NCBI GenBank assembly: GCA_041441555.1
Contig: JASDSW010000046.1
Coordinates: 1 to 64,000, forward strand
Source of the DNA: Pseudaeromonas sp041441555
GTDB taxonomy: Bacteria > Pseudomonadota > Gammaproteobacteria > Enterobacterales > Aeromonadaceae
Direction of reading: 5' to 3'
Length of the DNA stretch: 64,000 nt
In this document: in pieces, positions 1-8,574 of the stretch
Layout: every line of letters starts with the position of its first letter
How positions within the stretch are numbered: position 1 is the stretch's first letter
Notes under the pieces: generated by a model
Told to the model about the DNA's origin: nothing
The model's database searches: none
The model's input: the letters and a program-made list of their open reading frames with translations, nothing else
Translations under genes and position numbers: made by a program

Positions 1-227
1 TTTTTCCTGAAAATCAAGGCCGCCTTCCCCGGAAAGACGCGATGAACCCTTTTTTTGGGCTCAATCTCCTGAACTGTCGGCTCTGTCAGCGACAGCATCA
101 CAAAAATGAATGTGTTCGGACGATTTTTAAATTCATCCGGAGCTATGCCCCTAATACTCAAAGCAGAGCAACCCGACTCGGGTGAGCCAAACCAATCCTT
201 GATTGGCCACCCCAGCCTGATGGAGTC

Positions 228-3200
228 ATGCCTTTGAGCTCACGCACTGTTCACTACTTTCTGCGTATTTTCATCCCCCTGGCCGGACTGGCGCTGCTCG
301 GTGGCGCATTTTTGAAGATCAAGGCGGATGAGGTCACGATGACGCGCCTGCAGGCTCGGCAACAGCAGGCACTGCGCCATGGCATGGATGTGCTGCGCAG
401 CGATCTGGCCACGGCCTACCGCGATCTGATCCTCATCGCACAAAACGATCATCTCCGGCAGAGCCTGCAGGAAGAACATGGTCCGAGTCTGCAGGCGCTA
501 ACCCGGGATCTGCGGGTGCTGGCGAACGTCACCCCCTTGTATGAGCAGATCCGCTGGATCGACGAGCGCGGACTCGAGCGCCTGCGGCTCGAACGACAGG
601 CAGGTCGCGTGATCGCCGTTGCCACCGATCAGTTGCAGGATAAGAGCTCCCGCTACTATTTTCGCGAGGCCATGGCGCTAAAACCCGGACAGCTCTACGT
701 CTCATCCTTGGATCTCAACATCGAGCGACAGTTCATTGAGCGCCCCAACAACCCCACCCTGCGCTTGGCCATGCCGATTGCCGATTTGAAAGGGCAGCGC
801 CGGGGGATCCTGCTGCTCAATTATCAGGCAGGCTCCATGTTGAACCGATTTTCGCAAGCCACCGACGATCTCGCGTGCCAGGGGATGTTATTGACTCAAG
901 ATGGTCATTGGCTGGCCGGACAAAACACCCTGCAGGAGTCTGGGCACTCGTTCGATACGCTTGTGCCTCTGAGTCGCTCGCATCCGCTCATCTGGCAGCA
1001 AGTTCAATCCAGCGAAAGCGGCCAACGATTTACACCCTCCGGCCTTTGGACCTGGCAGACGTTCTCCCCTCAACAGGCGGTGGCTGTCCCGCATCGTCTC
1101 TATCCCAGCCGGGATCCGGCAGGCTGGAAGATCATGGCCTGGGTCTCCCCCGCCGAGCTGGCCGCCCTGAAGCAACCGAGCCTGGAGCGTTACCTGCTTG
1201 GTTGTGGCGTGTTATTGCTGGTGCTGGCAATGATCAGCTGGCGGTTGGCCCGCACCCAACAGAGCCAGGATCGCGCGCAAGAGCAGTTAGTCCGCTCCGA
1301 ACTGCGTTACCGGACCCTGTTTGAGTTCACCATCAACCCCATACTGCTGTTTGGTCCAAGCGGGCTCATCGACTGCAACCCGGCCACCCTGCGAATTTTT
1401 GGCGCCAGCAGCAAGAGCGAGATCCTGGGTCGGCAGATGGGCGATCTCTCAGCCCGACGCCAACCCGACGGTCAAGAGTCAACGACCGCCATTGCCCGCC
1501 ACATCGCCCAGGCCCAGCGCGGCGAAAACGCGCCATTTGAGTGGACCTGTCGACGATTCGACACCGGCAGCCTCTTCTTCATGACGCTCAGGCTGACGCC
1601 ACTCACCCTCGATGAACAACCGTTGTTGCTGGCATCAGCCCGGGATATCACCGATCGGGTACAGGCGCAGTCCCAGATCCGCAGTGCGCTGCAGCGGCTC
1701 ACCCTGGCCACCGATGCGGCCAACATCGGCATCTGGTGCTGGAACTTTGCCGACAACTCGCTGGAGTGGGATGAACGGTTGTGCGACTGGTATGAGGTTC
1801 CCGAGGGTCAGCGTCACAGCGGGCTCTACCTCGACTACTGGCGCTCCCGACTGCACCCGGAGGATGCAGACCGCGCCCAGGCGGTGCTCTTTGCAGCCCT
1901 GGAAAACGATGAGCCCTATGTGGATGAGTTCCGTCTGCTGCGCTCGGATGGCACCATTCGCCATATCCAGACCCGCAGCATTCTCGACTATGATGCCGAT
2001 GGCCTGCCCATCCGCATGGTGGGCATCAACTCGGACGTGACCACTCAGCGAGAGCAGGAGGCTCGCCAGCGCGCAGCCAAGCAGGCTGCTGACGCGGCGA
2101 GCCGGGCCAAGAGTCAGTTTCTGGCCGCCATGAGCCATGAGATCCGTACGCCACTCAACTCGGTACTCGGTCTGACCCAACTGCTGCTGGAGGAGCGCCC
2201 CTCCCCACGCCAGGCGGAGTATCTGGGCAAGATCAAATCGGCCGCCTCGGAACTGCTGGGGATCCTCAACGATATTCTGGACTACGCCACCTTGGAGAGC
2301 GGAGGTCTCAGCCTCGAGTGCCGCCCCTTTGCCGTGAGCAGGCTCCTGGAAAACAGTCGGGCCCTCTTTGCCTTTGCCGCCGAGGAAAAACAGTTGAGCT
2401 TGAGCTTCATCCTCGACGCCGGGGTTCCCCCCACGCTGTACGGCGATCCTCTACATATGCAACAGGTGCTCAATAACCTGCTGAGCAATGCTCTGAAATT
2501 TACCGAACGCGGCTCGGTTGAGTTGAAAATCAGCAGCATTCCCTTGGAAGACGGCCGGGTGCAGCTTTGCCTCTGTGTGCAGGACAGCGGCAGCGGCATC
2601 GGCATCTCTGCCGCCCAGCAGGCGCAGCTCTTCCGCCCGTTTCAGCAGGCCGATTTCTCCACCACCCGAAAATATGGCGGCACCGGGCTGGGATTGAGCA
2701 TCTGTCAGCAGTTGGCGCGCCTGATGGGTGGGGAGATCCAACTCGAGAGTCAGCCAGGTCGAGGCAGTCGTTTCTGCTTTCGCGTGCCCCTGCCGGTGGT
2801 CACCGCCGAGCAAGACTCTCGCGAGCCGACCATTGCACCGACCATCGACTCCATTGTCCCAGTTGCCCCTGTAGCCCCCATCACGCCGGAGGCCATGCGG
2901 TTCGGCGAGATGACGCCGGACGATCGACCCTTTTCGCTACCCGGCTTGGCACTGGAGCGCTCGGCCGCCCAGTTAGGGCCCGGGGGTTGGGGAGTATTGC
3001 GGCATCTGCTGCTGAGTTTTTATGAGGATTTTGTGCGGACGCCGGCACAGTTGGAGGCCGCCCTCGCGCAGCAGGATTATGCGACCGCAGCTCGCCTTGT
3101 CCACACGATCAAGGGGCTCGCCCCAACCCTCGGCGCCGACAGCCTCTATGAGCTGGCGGTTCCCTTCAACCAACAGCTCAAGGAGCAACGCAGTGATCTG

Positions 3201-3527
3201 CTGGCGGATTTTCAACACCAGCTCCGGCAGGTACTCGCCGCCATCGAGCCACTGACACAGCAAGAAACGGCACCAATCCGGAGTACCGAATCGTTGCGCC
3301 CACTCGATGGCGAGGCGCTGCGACCCCAACTGGCGGCCCTGGCCAAGATGCTGGCCACCGGCCAGAGCAAAGCACGAAAACTCAGCCGCGAAATTGAGCC
3401 TCTGCTGCTCGACACCCAGTTGCAGGAACCCTATGCTGCGGTTGCCAAGGCCATTGGCCGCCTGGATTTTGAAACCGCGCATCGATTGTTACATCAATTG
3501 ATGACCGACCAAGGATGGAAGTTGTGA
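228..3527 (+). CDS. Membrane-bound sensor histidine kinase, PAS-PAS-HisKA-HATPase-Hpt
   Basis: The 1099-residue protein has a membrane segment at about residues 10-30, a large periplasmic sensor region to about 315 (probably Cache-like), a second membrane segment at about 320-338, two PAS domains (about 355-475 and 485-610), a HisKA domain with the phospho-acceptor in MSHEIRTPL (His637), a HATPase with N-box NNLLSNALKF and glycine motif GTGLGLSI, and a C-terminal Hpt domain with its histidine in VHTIKGL (His959). There is no receiver domain in the chain, so the Hpt probably passes phosphate to the next gene's receiver. The stop codon overlaps the start of the GGDEF regulator as TGATG, so the two are co-translated. 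The start has GGAG only three bases upstream. The ligand is unknown. Confidence 0.9.
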   Translation: MPLSSRTVHYFLRIFIPLAGLALLGGAFLKIKADEVTMTRLQARQQQALRHGMDVLRSDLATAYRDLILIAQNDHLRQSLQEEHGPSLQALTRDLRVLANVTPLYEQIRWIDERGLERLRLERQAGRVIAVATDQLQDKSSRYYFREAMALKPGQLYVSSLDLNIERQFIERPNNPTLRLAMPIADLKGQRRGILLLNYQAGSMLNRFSQATDDLACQGMLLTQDGHWLAGQNTLQESGHSFDTLVPLSRSHPLIWQQVQSSESGQRFTPSGLWTWQTFSPQQAVAVPHRLYPSRDPAGWKIMAWVSPAELAALKQPSLERYLLGCGVLLLVLAMISWRLARTQQSQDRAQEQLVRSELRYRTLFEFTINPILLFGPSGLIDCNPATLRIFGASSKSEILGRQMGDLSARRQPDGQESTTAIARHIAQAQRGENAPFEWTCRRFDTGSLFFMTLRLTPLTLDEQPLLLASARDITDRVQAQSQIRSALQRLTLATDAANIGIWCWNFADNSLEWDERLCDWYEVPEGQRHSGLYLDYWRSRLHPEDADRAQAVLFAALENDEPYVDEFRLLRSDGTIRHIQTRSILDYDADGLPIRMVGINSDVTTQREQEARQRAAKQAADAASRAKSQFLAAMSHEIRTPLNSVLGLTQLLLEERPSPRQAEYLGKIKSAASELLGILNDILDYATLESGGLSLECRPFAVSRLLENSRALFAFAAEEKQLSLSFILDAGVPPTLYGDPLHMQQVLNNLLSNALKFTERGSVELKISSIPLEDGRVQLCLCVQDSGSGIGISAAQQAQLFRPFQQADFSTTRKYGGTGLGLSICQQLARLMGGEIQLESQPGRGSRFCFRVPLPVVTAEQDSREPTIAPTIDSIVPVAPVAPITPEAMRFGEMTPDDRPFSLPGLALERSAAQLGPGGWGVLRHLLLSFYEDFVRTPAQLEAALAQQDYATAARLVHTIKGLAPTLGADSLYELAVPFNQQLKEQRSDLLADFQHQLRQVLAAIEPLTQQETAPIRSTESLRPLDGEALRPQLAALAKMLATGQSKARKLSREIEPLLLDTQLQEPYAAVAKAIGRLDFETAHRLLHQLMTDQGWKL

Positions 3528-4861
3528 TGACATCAATGGGCCCCACCGCCACCCGCATCCTCATCGTCGACGATACCCCGGCCAATATCGAACTGCTGCT
3601 CGGGGCGTTGGAAGATGAGTACGAGCTGAGCTTCGCCACCTCGGGACGTCAGGCGCTGACCCTGCTGCAACAGGCGCCGCTGCCAGATCTCATCCTGCTG
3701 GATGTGATGATGCCCGAGATGGATGGTTATGAGCTCAATGCCCTCTTGCAGCAGGAGCCCGCCACCCGATCCATACCGGTCATCTTCATCACGGCCAAGA
3801 CGGATATCCAGAGCGAGACCCGGGCCTTATCCGAAGGAGCCGTGGATTTCATTCACAAGCCCATCAATACCGAGGTGCTGCGCGCCCGCGTCCGGGTCCA
3901 CACCATGTTGCGGCAACGGACCCTGGCGCTACAACAGAGTCTCCAAGAGACCCAGCAGACCCAGCAGACCCAGGAGCGCTTGCGCATCCTGTCGATGGCC
4001 ATCGAGCAGAGCCCCACCTCCGTGGTTATCACCGATGTCGACGCCCGGATCGAGTACGTCAATCCGCACTTTTGTGAAGAGTCCGGCTACTCAGCCGCCG
4101 AAGCGATCGGCCAAAACCCCAGAGTGTTAAATTCCGGATTGACCGATCCAGCCGTATTCGTGGAGATGTGGCGCTATCTGACGGAGGGGAAAACCTGGAA
4201 GGGCGAACTGATCAACCGCCGTAAATCCGGGGAAATCTACTGGGAGGAGGCTCATATCGCCCCCGTTCGCGACAGCCTCGGCATCATCCGTCACTACGTG
4301 GCGGTCAAACTGGATATCACGGTGCAAAAACAGGCCCATGAGCGGATCGCCCATCTGGCCCACCACGACCTGCTGACCAACTTGCCCAATCGTCTGCTGT
4401 TCTTCGACCGGGTGAACCAAAGCCTGGCACACGCCCAGCGTCAGGGAAGCCGCCTGGCGGTCATGTATATCGATCTGGATAAATTCAAGCCGATCAACGA
4501 TCGCTGCGGTCATGCGGCAGGCGATTTTGTCCTGCAACAGGTGGCGCGACGCCTGGAGTCCTGCGTGCGCCATTCCGACACGGTAGGCCGCATCGGCGGG
4601 GATGAATTTGTCGTGCTGTTGCCGGATATCACGACGCCGGAGCGCGTCCTGCAGGTCGCCGAAAAAATCCGTCAAGCGCTGAAACGACCCATTAAATTTG
4701 GTGACCAGTTATTCGAAATCTCATCGAGTATCGGCATCGCCCTCTATCCCGACCATGGCGACACCGTCGATCAGTTGACGATCAGCGCCGATCGCGCCAT
4801 GTATCACGCCAAGGAGGGCGGACGCGACCAGGTGATCCTATATCAGCCGCAACTGGTCTGA
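3527..4861 (+). CDS. Response regulator, REC-PAS-GGDEF diguanylate cyclase
   Basis: The 444-residue protein opens with a receiver domain (about 8-125, phospho-acceptor Asp59 in LILLDVMMPEMDG), then a short Q-rich linker, a PAS domain (about 155-265) and a GGDEF domain with an intact RIGGDEF active site. An RxxD inhibitory site (RHSD) lies five residues before it, so this should be an active, feedback-inhibited c-di-GMP synthase. I chose the ATG at 3527, which overlaps the kinase stop (TGATG) and has AAGGA 11 bases upstream; an in-frame ATG at 3515 would add four residues. It is the likely output of the upstream kinase. The linker is encoded by three 9-bp tandem repeats at 3950-3976. Confidence 0.9.
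   Translation: MTSMGPTATRILIVDDTPANIELLLGALEDEYELSFATSGRQALTLLQQAPLPDLILLDVMMPEMDGYELNALLQQEPATRSIPVIFITAKTDIQSETRALSEGAVDFIHKPINTEVLRARVRVHTMLRQRTLALQQSLQETQQTQQTQERLRILSMAIEQSPTSVVITDVDARIEYVNPHFCEESGYSAAEAIGQNPRVLNSGLTDPAVFVEMWRYLTEGKTWKGELINRRKSGEIYWEEAHIAPVRDSLGIIRHYVAVKLDITVQKQAHERIAHLAHHDLLTNLPNRLLFFDRVNQSLAHAQRQGSRLAVMYIDLDKFKPINDRCGHAAGDFVLQQVARRLESCVRHSDTVGRIGGDEFVVLLPDITTPERVLQVAEKIRQALKRPIKFGDQLFEISSSIGIALYPDHGDTVDQLTISADRAMYHAKEGGRDQVILYQPQLV
3950..3976 (+). repeat. Three 9-bp tandem repeats in the GGDEF regulator linker
   Basis: Unit ACCCAGCAG occurs twice, followed by a third copy with one mismatch (ACCCAGGAG). It encodes a TQQ repeat between the receiver and PAS domains. Gain or loss of units would keep the frame and change only linker length. 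Confidence 0.8.
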
Positions 4862-4915
4862 ATCTGGTTCGGGGTAAACCGGCGAAGCCAGCCCAGCTAG
4901 CTCATAAAAAGTGAC

Positions 4916-5104
4916 TCATTCGGCGATGGCGAATTGCTCGCCTTGATTGATCTCGGCTTCCCGGTGTTCGGCCGCCTGCTCGATCATCGCCCAGCAGTCA
5001 GGTTGGGCACGGCGAGCCGAGACGATGAGCGCATCCAGGTTCCTGCGATTATTGGCTTTGCGGAAATAATCCAACCATTCACCAAGCGTACGTTGTGCAT
5101 TCAT
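4916..5104 (-). CDS. Small protein under a LexA box, unknown function
   Basis: This 62-residue protein starts MNAQRTLGEWLDYFRKANN and is charged and probably helical, with no signal peptide or membrane segment. I do not recognise the family. The ATG at 5104 was chosen because GGGAG lies about 12 bases upstream; a longer frame to 5200 would run through the promoter and operator. A perfect LexA-type box lies 30-49 bases upstream of the start codon, so the gene is probably induced by DNA damage. The neighbours are unrelated (a diguanylate cyclase on the opposite strand and a rhodanese), so context gives no further clue. It is not recognisably SulA, DinI, YebG or a TisB-type toxin. Confidence 0.7.
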   Translation of the reverse strand: MNAQRTLGEWLDYFRKANNRRNLDALIVSARRAQPDCWAMIEQAAEHREAEINQGEQFAIAE

Positions 5105-5133
5105 TTCAGAGGCTCCCGACGATAGAGGCAAAA

Positions 5134-5153
5134 TACTGTAAAGACAGACAGTA
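5134..5153. promoter_or_regulatory. LexA (SOS) box
   Basis: TACTGTAAAGACAGACAGTA matches the gammaproteobacterial consensus TACTGT-N8-ACAGTA at all twelve arm positions. On the minus strand a TTGACA (5177-5182) lies upstream, and the box ends 29 bases before the start codon of the 62-residue gene, where bound LexA would block transcription. The -10 element is not clear. Confidence 0.85.
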
Positions 5154-5251
5154 CCACATTCGATTCCGACTGTCTGTGTCAAAAAAAGCGCCACTTGCAT
5201 CCAGTCACATCGCCGTGCGACAGGTCACATCCACCTCATCCGCGTTCGGGC

Positions 5252-5578
5252 TCACTGCCGCGGCTGGTGCTCCAGCCAGTCCTGGGCTTGCGCAAGGGAG
5301 CCTAAATTAACCACCTGTTGATACCCCTGCGCCAGGAGCGCCTGCCGAGCCGATTCTGCCCGACGCCCGGAGCGGCAATACAGACGGATCGGCTCTTGCT
5401 TGGCGATCCCCAGCTTGGCGACGCCCGACACTATCTGCTGAAACTCGATATTCGTGGCTCCGACAGCATGCGAGGCCGAAAACTCATCGGCCGTTCGCAC
5501 ATCAATCAACCACTCCTTGGCCTGTACCCCCAGGCTCATCCACAGGGCTGCGCTCAACAACAGGGTTCGCATCAACAT
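5252..5578 (-). CDS. Periplasmic rhodanese-like sulfurtransferase (PspE type)
   Basis: The 108-residue protein has an N-terminal signal peptide (about 1-20, ending VQAKE) and a single rhodanese domain with the active-site loop CRSGRRAE, whose Cys would carry a persulfide. Length and secretion signal resemble E. coli PspE. The ATG at 5578 is preceded by GAGG eight bases upstream. It is the last gene of a minus-strand run and lies 36 bases after dsbB, so it is probably co-transcribed with that thiol-oxidation gene. The substrate cannot be inferred. Confidence 0.85.
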   Translation of the reverse strand: MLMRTLLLSAALWMSLGVQAKEWLIDVRTADEFSASHAVGATNIEFQQIVSGVAKLGIAKQEPIRLYCRSGRRAESARQALLAQGYQQVVNLGSLAQAQDWLEHQPRQ

Positions 5579-5614
5579 CAAATTATCCTCGTTTGTTGTG
5601 TATCCATTGCTTTG

Positions 5615-6148
5615 TTATTCACCACAGGGCGCCAAACGCCCCTTCTGGGCCAGATTGGCGATGAGGATCAGTAGCCAGATCGCCAGATAGAGAGAAAAAA
5701 TTGGCACCAGCCACTGCGGAAGCTCCCACCCCAGCAGCGACCACTGCCGCTCGGCACAATCAGCATAGGCGGCAAAAAACCAGGGGGTCCAACCATCCAG
5801 AGGCAACCAGCTCGGGAAGTCAGGAAACAGGCTGCAGGTGTTAAAGGGGGACGGATGCAGCAGGTAGTCCACATGCTTCAGGGCAAGCTGCAATCCACGA
5901 ATGGCACTGTAACCCCAGATCAGAAGCGCCATCCAGCGCAACAGCAACCATTGCGGATTGATCAAGGCTATCAGCGCCGCCGTCATTAATCCCAGAATGG
6001 CGATGCGCTCATAAATACACATCACGCAAGGCGATAACCCCAGCCCGTGCTGAAACACCATGGCGCAGATCTCTAAAAACAGTGCCGAAACCAACAACAG
6101 CGTCCAAGATGAGCGCTGCCGCGTGATCCCTTGCAAGTAGGCAATCAT
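5615..6148 (-). CDS. dsbB: Disulfide bond formation protein DsbB
   Basis: DsbB is the inner-membrane quinone-linked oxidase that re-oxidises periplasmic DsbA. The 177-residue protein has four predicted membrane segments, the first redox pair as CVMC in the first periplasmic loop (followed by IYER, as in the family), and a second pair of cysteines in the long second loop (FNTCSLF and DCAERQ). Its start overlaps the stop of the MBL-fold gene by the ATGA pattern, so it is translationally coupled. The rhodanese gene follows. Unusually, it sits inside a multigene transcription unit rather than alone. Confidence 0.95.
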   Translation of the reverse strand: MIAYLQGITRQRSSWTLLLVSALFLEICAMVFQHGLGLSPCVMCIYERIAILGLMTAALIALINPQWLLLRWMALLIWGYSAIRGLQLALKHVDYLLHPSPFNTCSLFPDFPSWLPLDGWTPWFFAAYADCAERQWSLLGWELPQWLVPIFSLYLAIWLLILIANLAQKGRLAPCGE

Positions 6149-7023
6149 GAAGACGACTCCTCCTTCGGTGCGATCGATCCGGCCTCGATGACGTATCGGG
6201 CTCCCACGCGTAGCACCTCCACATCGACCGCCGGCAACTCACGCCAGATCCGCTCGACAACATGATCGCCGGTGCAATGGCCCAGCCGCAGAAAATCGGG
6301 GTGGCATTGCTTGAGAAAATCCAAGGTGTGCACCAATCGCGACTCATCCGCATGCAACAGATGCAAGCCCCCGATGATACCGGCCACCCTGGATATCCCG
6401 GTCACTCGACGGATATGGGTCACGGTATTGATGAGCCCGGAATGACAACACCCCAAGACAATCACCACACCGCCAGGCGTATTGAACCACAGCGCCTGAT
6501 CATCGGGGATCGCATCGGGCTCAATCCCCTCGGCATCCAGAAAAAACGGGCCGCCGACATCTTCTTCGGGATCAAGCCGCGGGATCTCGCCGCTGCAACC
6601 CCAATCCGGCGTCAGCCACTGCGGCTCCCGGCGCCACAGGCACCTGCTGGTCGGCAGTTGCCCCAGTTGACTGACGATGTCAATCGGCATGCCGATGGAG
6701 CGGACCGGCTTATCGGGATGACGACTATAGCGCGGCAAGAGGGCGCTGGGATGAGCCATCACCGGACAGTTCACGCCCTGTTGCCAGAGTCCCGTCAAAC
6801 CACCGGAGTGGTCATAGTGACCATGACTGAGAACCACCCGCTGACACTCCCCCAGAGGGACTTGCAGCTGCAGGGCATTGGGTATCAGCGTCTGACCAGA
6901 CCCGGTATCGAACAGCAGTTGCAACCCGGGGGCGTGGATCCAGAAGGCCAGGCCATGTTCGGCCTGCAAATCACCTTGGGCGTGATTATCACAAAGCACC
7001 GTGAGCTCAATATTAGTCACCAT
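6145..7023 (-). CDS. MBL-fold metallo-hydrolase
   Basis: The 292-residue protein carries the metallo-beta-lactamase metal motif SHGHYDHSGG (HxHxDH), further histidines in LGCCHSGL, and a terminal LGHCTGDH. It resembles COG1237 proteins, a group often annotated by analogy with archaeal pterin enzymes; the true substrate is unknown. I chose the ATG at 7023, which has GGGAG nine bases upstream and overlaps the end of the thioesterase gene by 11 bases. The 3' end overlaps dsbB (ATGA). There is no signal peptide, so it is probably cytoplasmic. Confidence 0.85.
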   Translation of the reverse strand: MVTNIELTVLCDNHAQGDLQAEHGLAFWIHAPGLQLLFDTGSGQTLIPNALQLQVPLGECQRVVLSHGHYDHSGGLTGLWQQGVNCPVMAHPSALLPRYSRHPDKPVRSIGMPIDIVSQLGQLPTSRCLWRREPQWLTPDWGCSGEIPRLDPEEDVGGPFFLDAEGIEPDAIPDDQALWFNTPGGVVIVLGCCHSGLINTVTHIRRVTGISRVAGIIGGLHLLHADESRLVHTLDFLKQCHPDFLRLGHCTGDHVVERIWRELPAVDVEVLRVGARYVIEAGSIAPKEESSS

Positions 7024-7450
7024 GAGCCAGGCTCCCGGATGACGGGGCAACAAACTTGGCAGAAGCCCGTGCCACCTGGCGATGCCCGGCGACCAGCCAG
7101 GCCTCGAGCTGATAGAGACCGCGACGCTGACTCAGCATTTTTGCGCAAACCAAGAGGCGCTGTCCCACGTGGATCGGTGCCATAAAATGCACCGTCAACT
7201 CAGCGGTCAAGGCTTGGATCCCTTGCATGAAGAGACAATGCGTCATGGCGGCATCCAGCAATGTGGAAGTCATGCCACCATGTAACAGCCCGGTATACCC
7301 CTGATACTTCGGGTTCACTACGAAGGGAGCACTCACCGAACCGTCGACTTGCGGGGTGAAAACTAATCCCAGAGAATCTGAATTGTGCTCACGCGAACCA
7401 CAGACCATGCAATGCGCATGACTCTGCTGGACACAGCGATAACTGTTCAT
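7013..7450 (-). CDS. PaaI-type hotdog-fold thioesterase
   Basis: The 145-residue protein has the 4HBT hotdog fold signature, including GLLHGGMTSTLLDAAMTHCL with the HGG motif and the downstream acidic residue of acyl-CoA thioesterases. The N-terminus has a CxxC pair (HCMVCGSREH) common to one subgroup. The ATG at 7450 has AGGA just upstream. The gene overlaps the MBL-fold gene by 11 bases, and a strong hairpin lies between it and the CMD gene. The acyl-CoA substrate is not evident. Confidence 0.88.
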   Translation of the reverse strand: MNSYRCVQQSHAHCMVCGSREHNSDSLGLVFTPQVDGSVSAPFVVNPKYQGYTGLLHGGMTSTLLDAAMTHCLFMQGIQALTAELTVHFMAPIHVGQRLLVCAKMLSQRRGLYQLEAWLVAGHRQVARASAKFVAPSSGSLAHGD

Positions 7451-7463
7451 CACTTCCTACTTA

Positions 7464-7486
7464 GCGGCAGACCGTTCGTCTGCCGC
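7464..7486. other. Intercistronic hairpin between CMD and thioesterase genes
   Basis: A perfect 9-bp stem (GCGGCAGAC / GTCTGCCGC) with a five-base loop. No T-tract follows on either strand, so it is more likely an mRNA stability or processing element than a terminator. Confidence 0.6.
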
Positions 7487-7499
7487 ACCATGCCGGTAA

Positions 7500-7841
7500 T
7501 TATCCGGCCAGCTCTTCCACCGCCGCCAGAGCCTGCGTGCCATAGATCACCGCAGGCCCTCCCCCCATCAACACGGCAACATCAATGGTCTCGACCAGCT
7601 CTTGCTTGCTGGCTCCGGCCTTCAATGCCGCCGCCACATGGGCGCCAATACAACCATCACAGCGAGCCGCAATCGCGATCGCGGTGGCAATCAGCTCCTT
7701 GTGTTTGATGCTCAGCGCTCCCTCCCGCATCGCGGCCTTGTGCAACGCCAGAAAGGCATTCATGGTATCCGGACTCGCCTTGCGGTAGGCCGATCCAAAT
7801 TGACGCTGTTCCTGATTGATTTCTGTGTAGTTTTTAGCCAT
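7500..7841 (-). CDS. Carboxymuconolactone decarboxylase (AhpD-like) family protein
   Basis: The 113-residue protein is an all-helical CMD-domain protein with the AhpD-type redox motif CDGCIGAH (CxxC followed by His), which suggests thiol peroxidase or disulfide reductase chemistry rather than lactone decarboxylation. The ATG at 7841 (MAKNYTEIN) is preferred over one six codons upstream because GGA lies seven bases before it. It begins 23 bases after the small membrane-protein gene, consistent with co-transcription from the DUF134 promoter. Confidence 0.85.
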   Translation of the reverse strand: MAKNYTEINQEQRQFGSAYRKASPDTMNAFLALHKAAMREGALSIKHKELIATAIAIAARCDGCIGAHVAAALKAGASKQELVETIDVAVLMGGGPAVIYGTQALAAVEELAG

Positions 7842-7864
7842 GAGACATCCAAAATTCATTGCGT

Positions 7865-8083
7865 TTACGTTGAGACCCTATCTGAAACCGTTGGCTCGGT
7901 AATCTGGTACAGGTGTTCATCACATCGCGTATGACAACCGCATAGGCGCACCTCACCAGACGCAGATGCCGATCCCGGCTTTCGCTTTCGGCGCTGCCGA
8001 AACCAAAACAGGGACATGACCCCCATAAAACCCAGCCAGGTGAGCAATATCGGTAATCCCCATTGGCTCAGGAGTGACAGCAT
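7865..8083 (-). CDS. Small single-pass membrane protein with CGCHTRC motif
   Basis: The 72-residue protein has one strong membrane segment (about residues 3-27), a basic cytoplasmic stretch (RQRRKRK) and a C-terminal cluster CGCHTRCDEH that could bind a metal or a redox partner. It resembles the size and layout of FeoB-associated Cys-rich membrane proteins but I cannot assign it to that family. It overlaps the end of the NifX-like gene by 16 bases, which supports its being real and translationally coupled. The start could also be 11 codons upstream. Confidence 0.65.
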   Translation of the reverse strand: MLSLLSQWGLPILLTWLGFMGVMSLFWFRQRRKRKPGSASASGEVRLCGCHTRCDEHLYQITEPTVSDRVST

Positions 8084-8574
8084 CGCCCCCGCCCCTGATG
8101 CTGGTGCTGATGGCAAGACGCCATCTTCTGCTGAGGCGTGTCACTGGCGTGGCAACAGGCGCCAGAAGGCTCGTCCGCCGAATGATGACAACCGCAACCA
8201 CCGGATTGTTTCTTCGCTTCATGATTCAGCGATTGCCGCCCCAGGCTGGCCTGCAGCAGTGGCACCAGACCACTGGCCACCGGATCAACCAGCTCACTGG
8301 CGGAGCGACGACCACAATTGGTCTGATACACGGCAAACTGTCGGGCCAACAACTTACCCAACATCTGCTCGCCGATATTCCGGACCACAATTCGGTTGGC
8401 CTGCTGTTCGGCCAACAGCTCGACCAACTTCTGTTTGCCGGCGCAACTGGCGTCGCGCGCCGGATTGTCGACACGGTTGCGCTCAACACCGTGCTCATCC
8501 AGAAAGACCAGGCAATCCGCCTTGGTAAAATGGCTGGCGACGCGATCGTCACTCATTGGAATGGCAGTGATCAT
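8068..8574 (-). CDS. NifX/NifB-type dinitrogenase cofactor domain protein with Cys/His-rich tail
   Basis: The first ~115 residues of this 168-residue protein form a dinitrogenase iron-molybdenum cofactor biosynthesis domain (NifX/NafY/NifB C-terminal type), with VFLDEHG and the VVRNIGEQML and VYQTNCG stretches. The last ~45 residues hold seven Cys and seven His in short clusters (GCGCHH, ACCH, CHQHQH, CCHS), a likely metal-binding tail. The ATG at 8574 has GGAG nine bases upstream and overlaps the DUF134 gene. No nif genes are present in the window, so it is more likely a metal or Fe-S chaperone than part of nitrogenase assembly. Confidence 0.8.
   Translation of the reverse strand: MITAIPMSDDRVASHFTKADCLVFLDEHGVERNRVDNPARDASCAGKQKLVELLAEQQANRIVVRNIGEQMLGKLLARQFAVYQTNCGRRSASELVDPVASGLVPLLQASLGRQSLNHEAKKQSGGCGCHHSADEPSGACCHASDTPQQKMASCHQHQHQGRGRCCHS

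Noticed and set aside
3..185. Open frame at the left edge, possibly the end or middle of a gene
   Set aside because: No binding site, no recognisable protein and odd composition; a second frame ending at 45 is also too short to judge.
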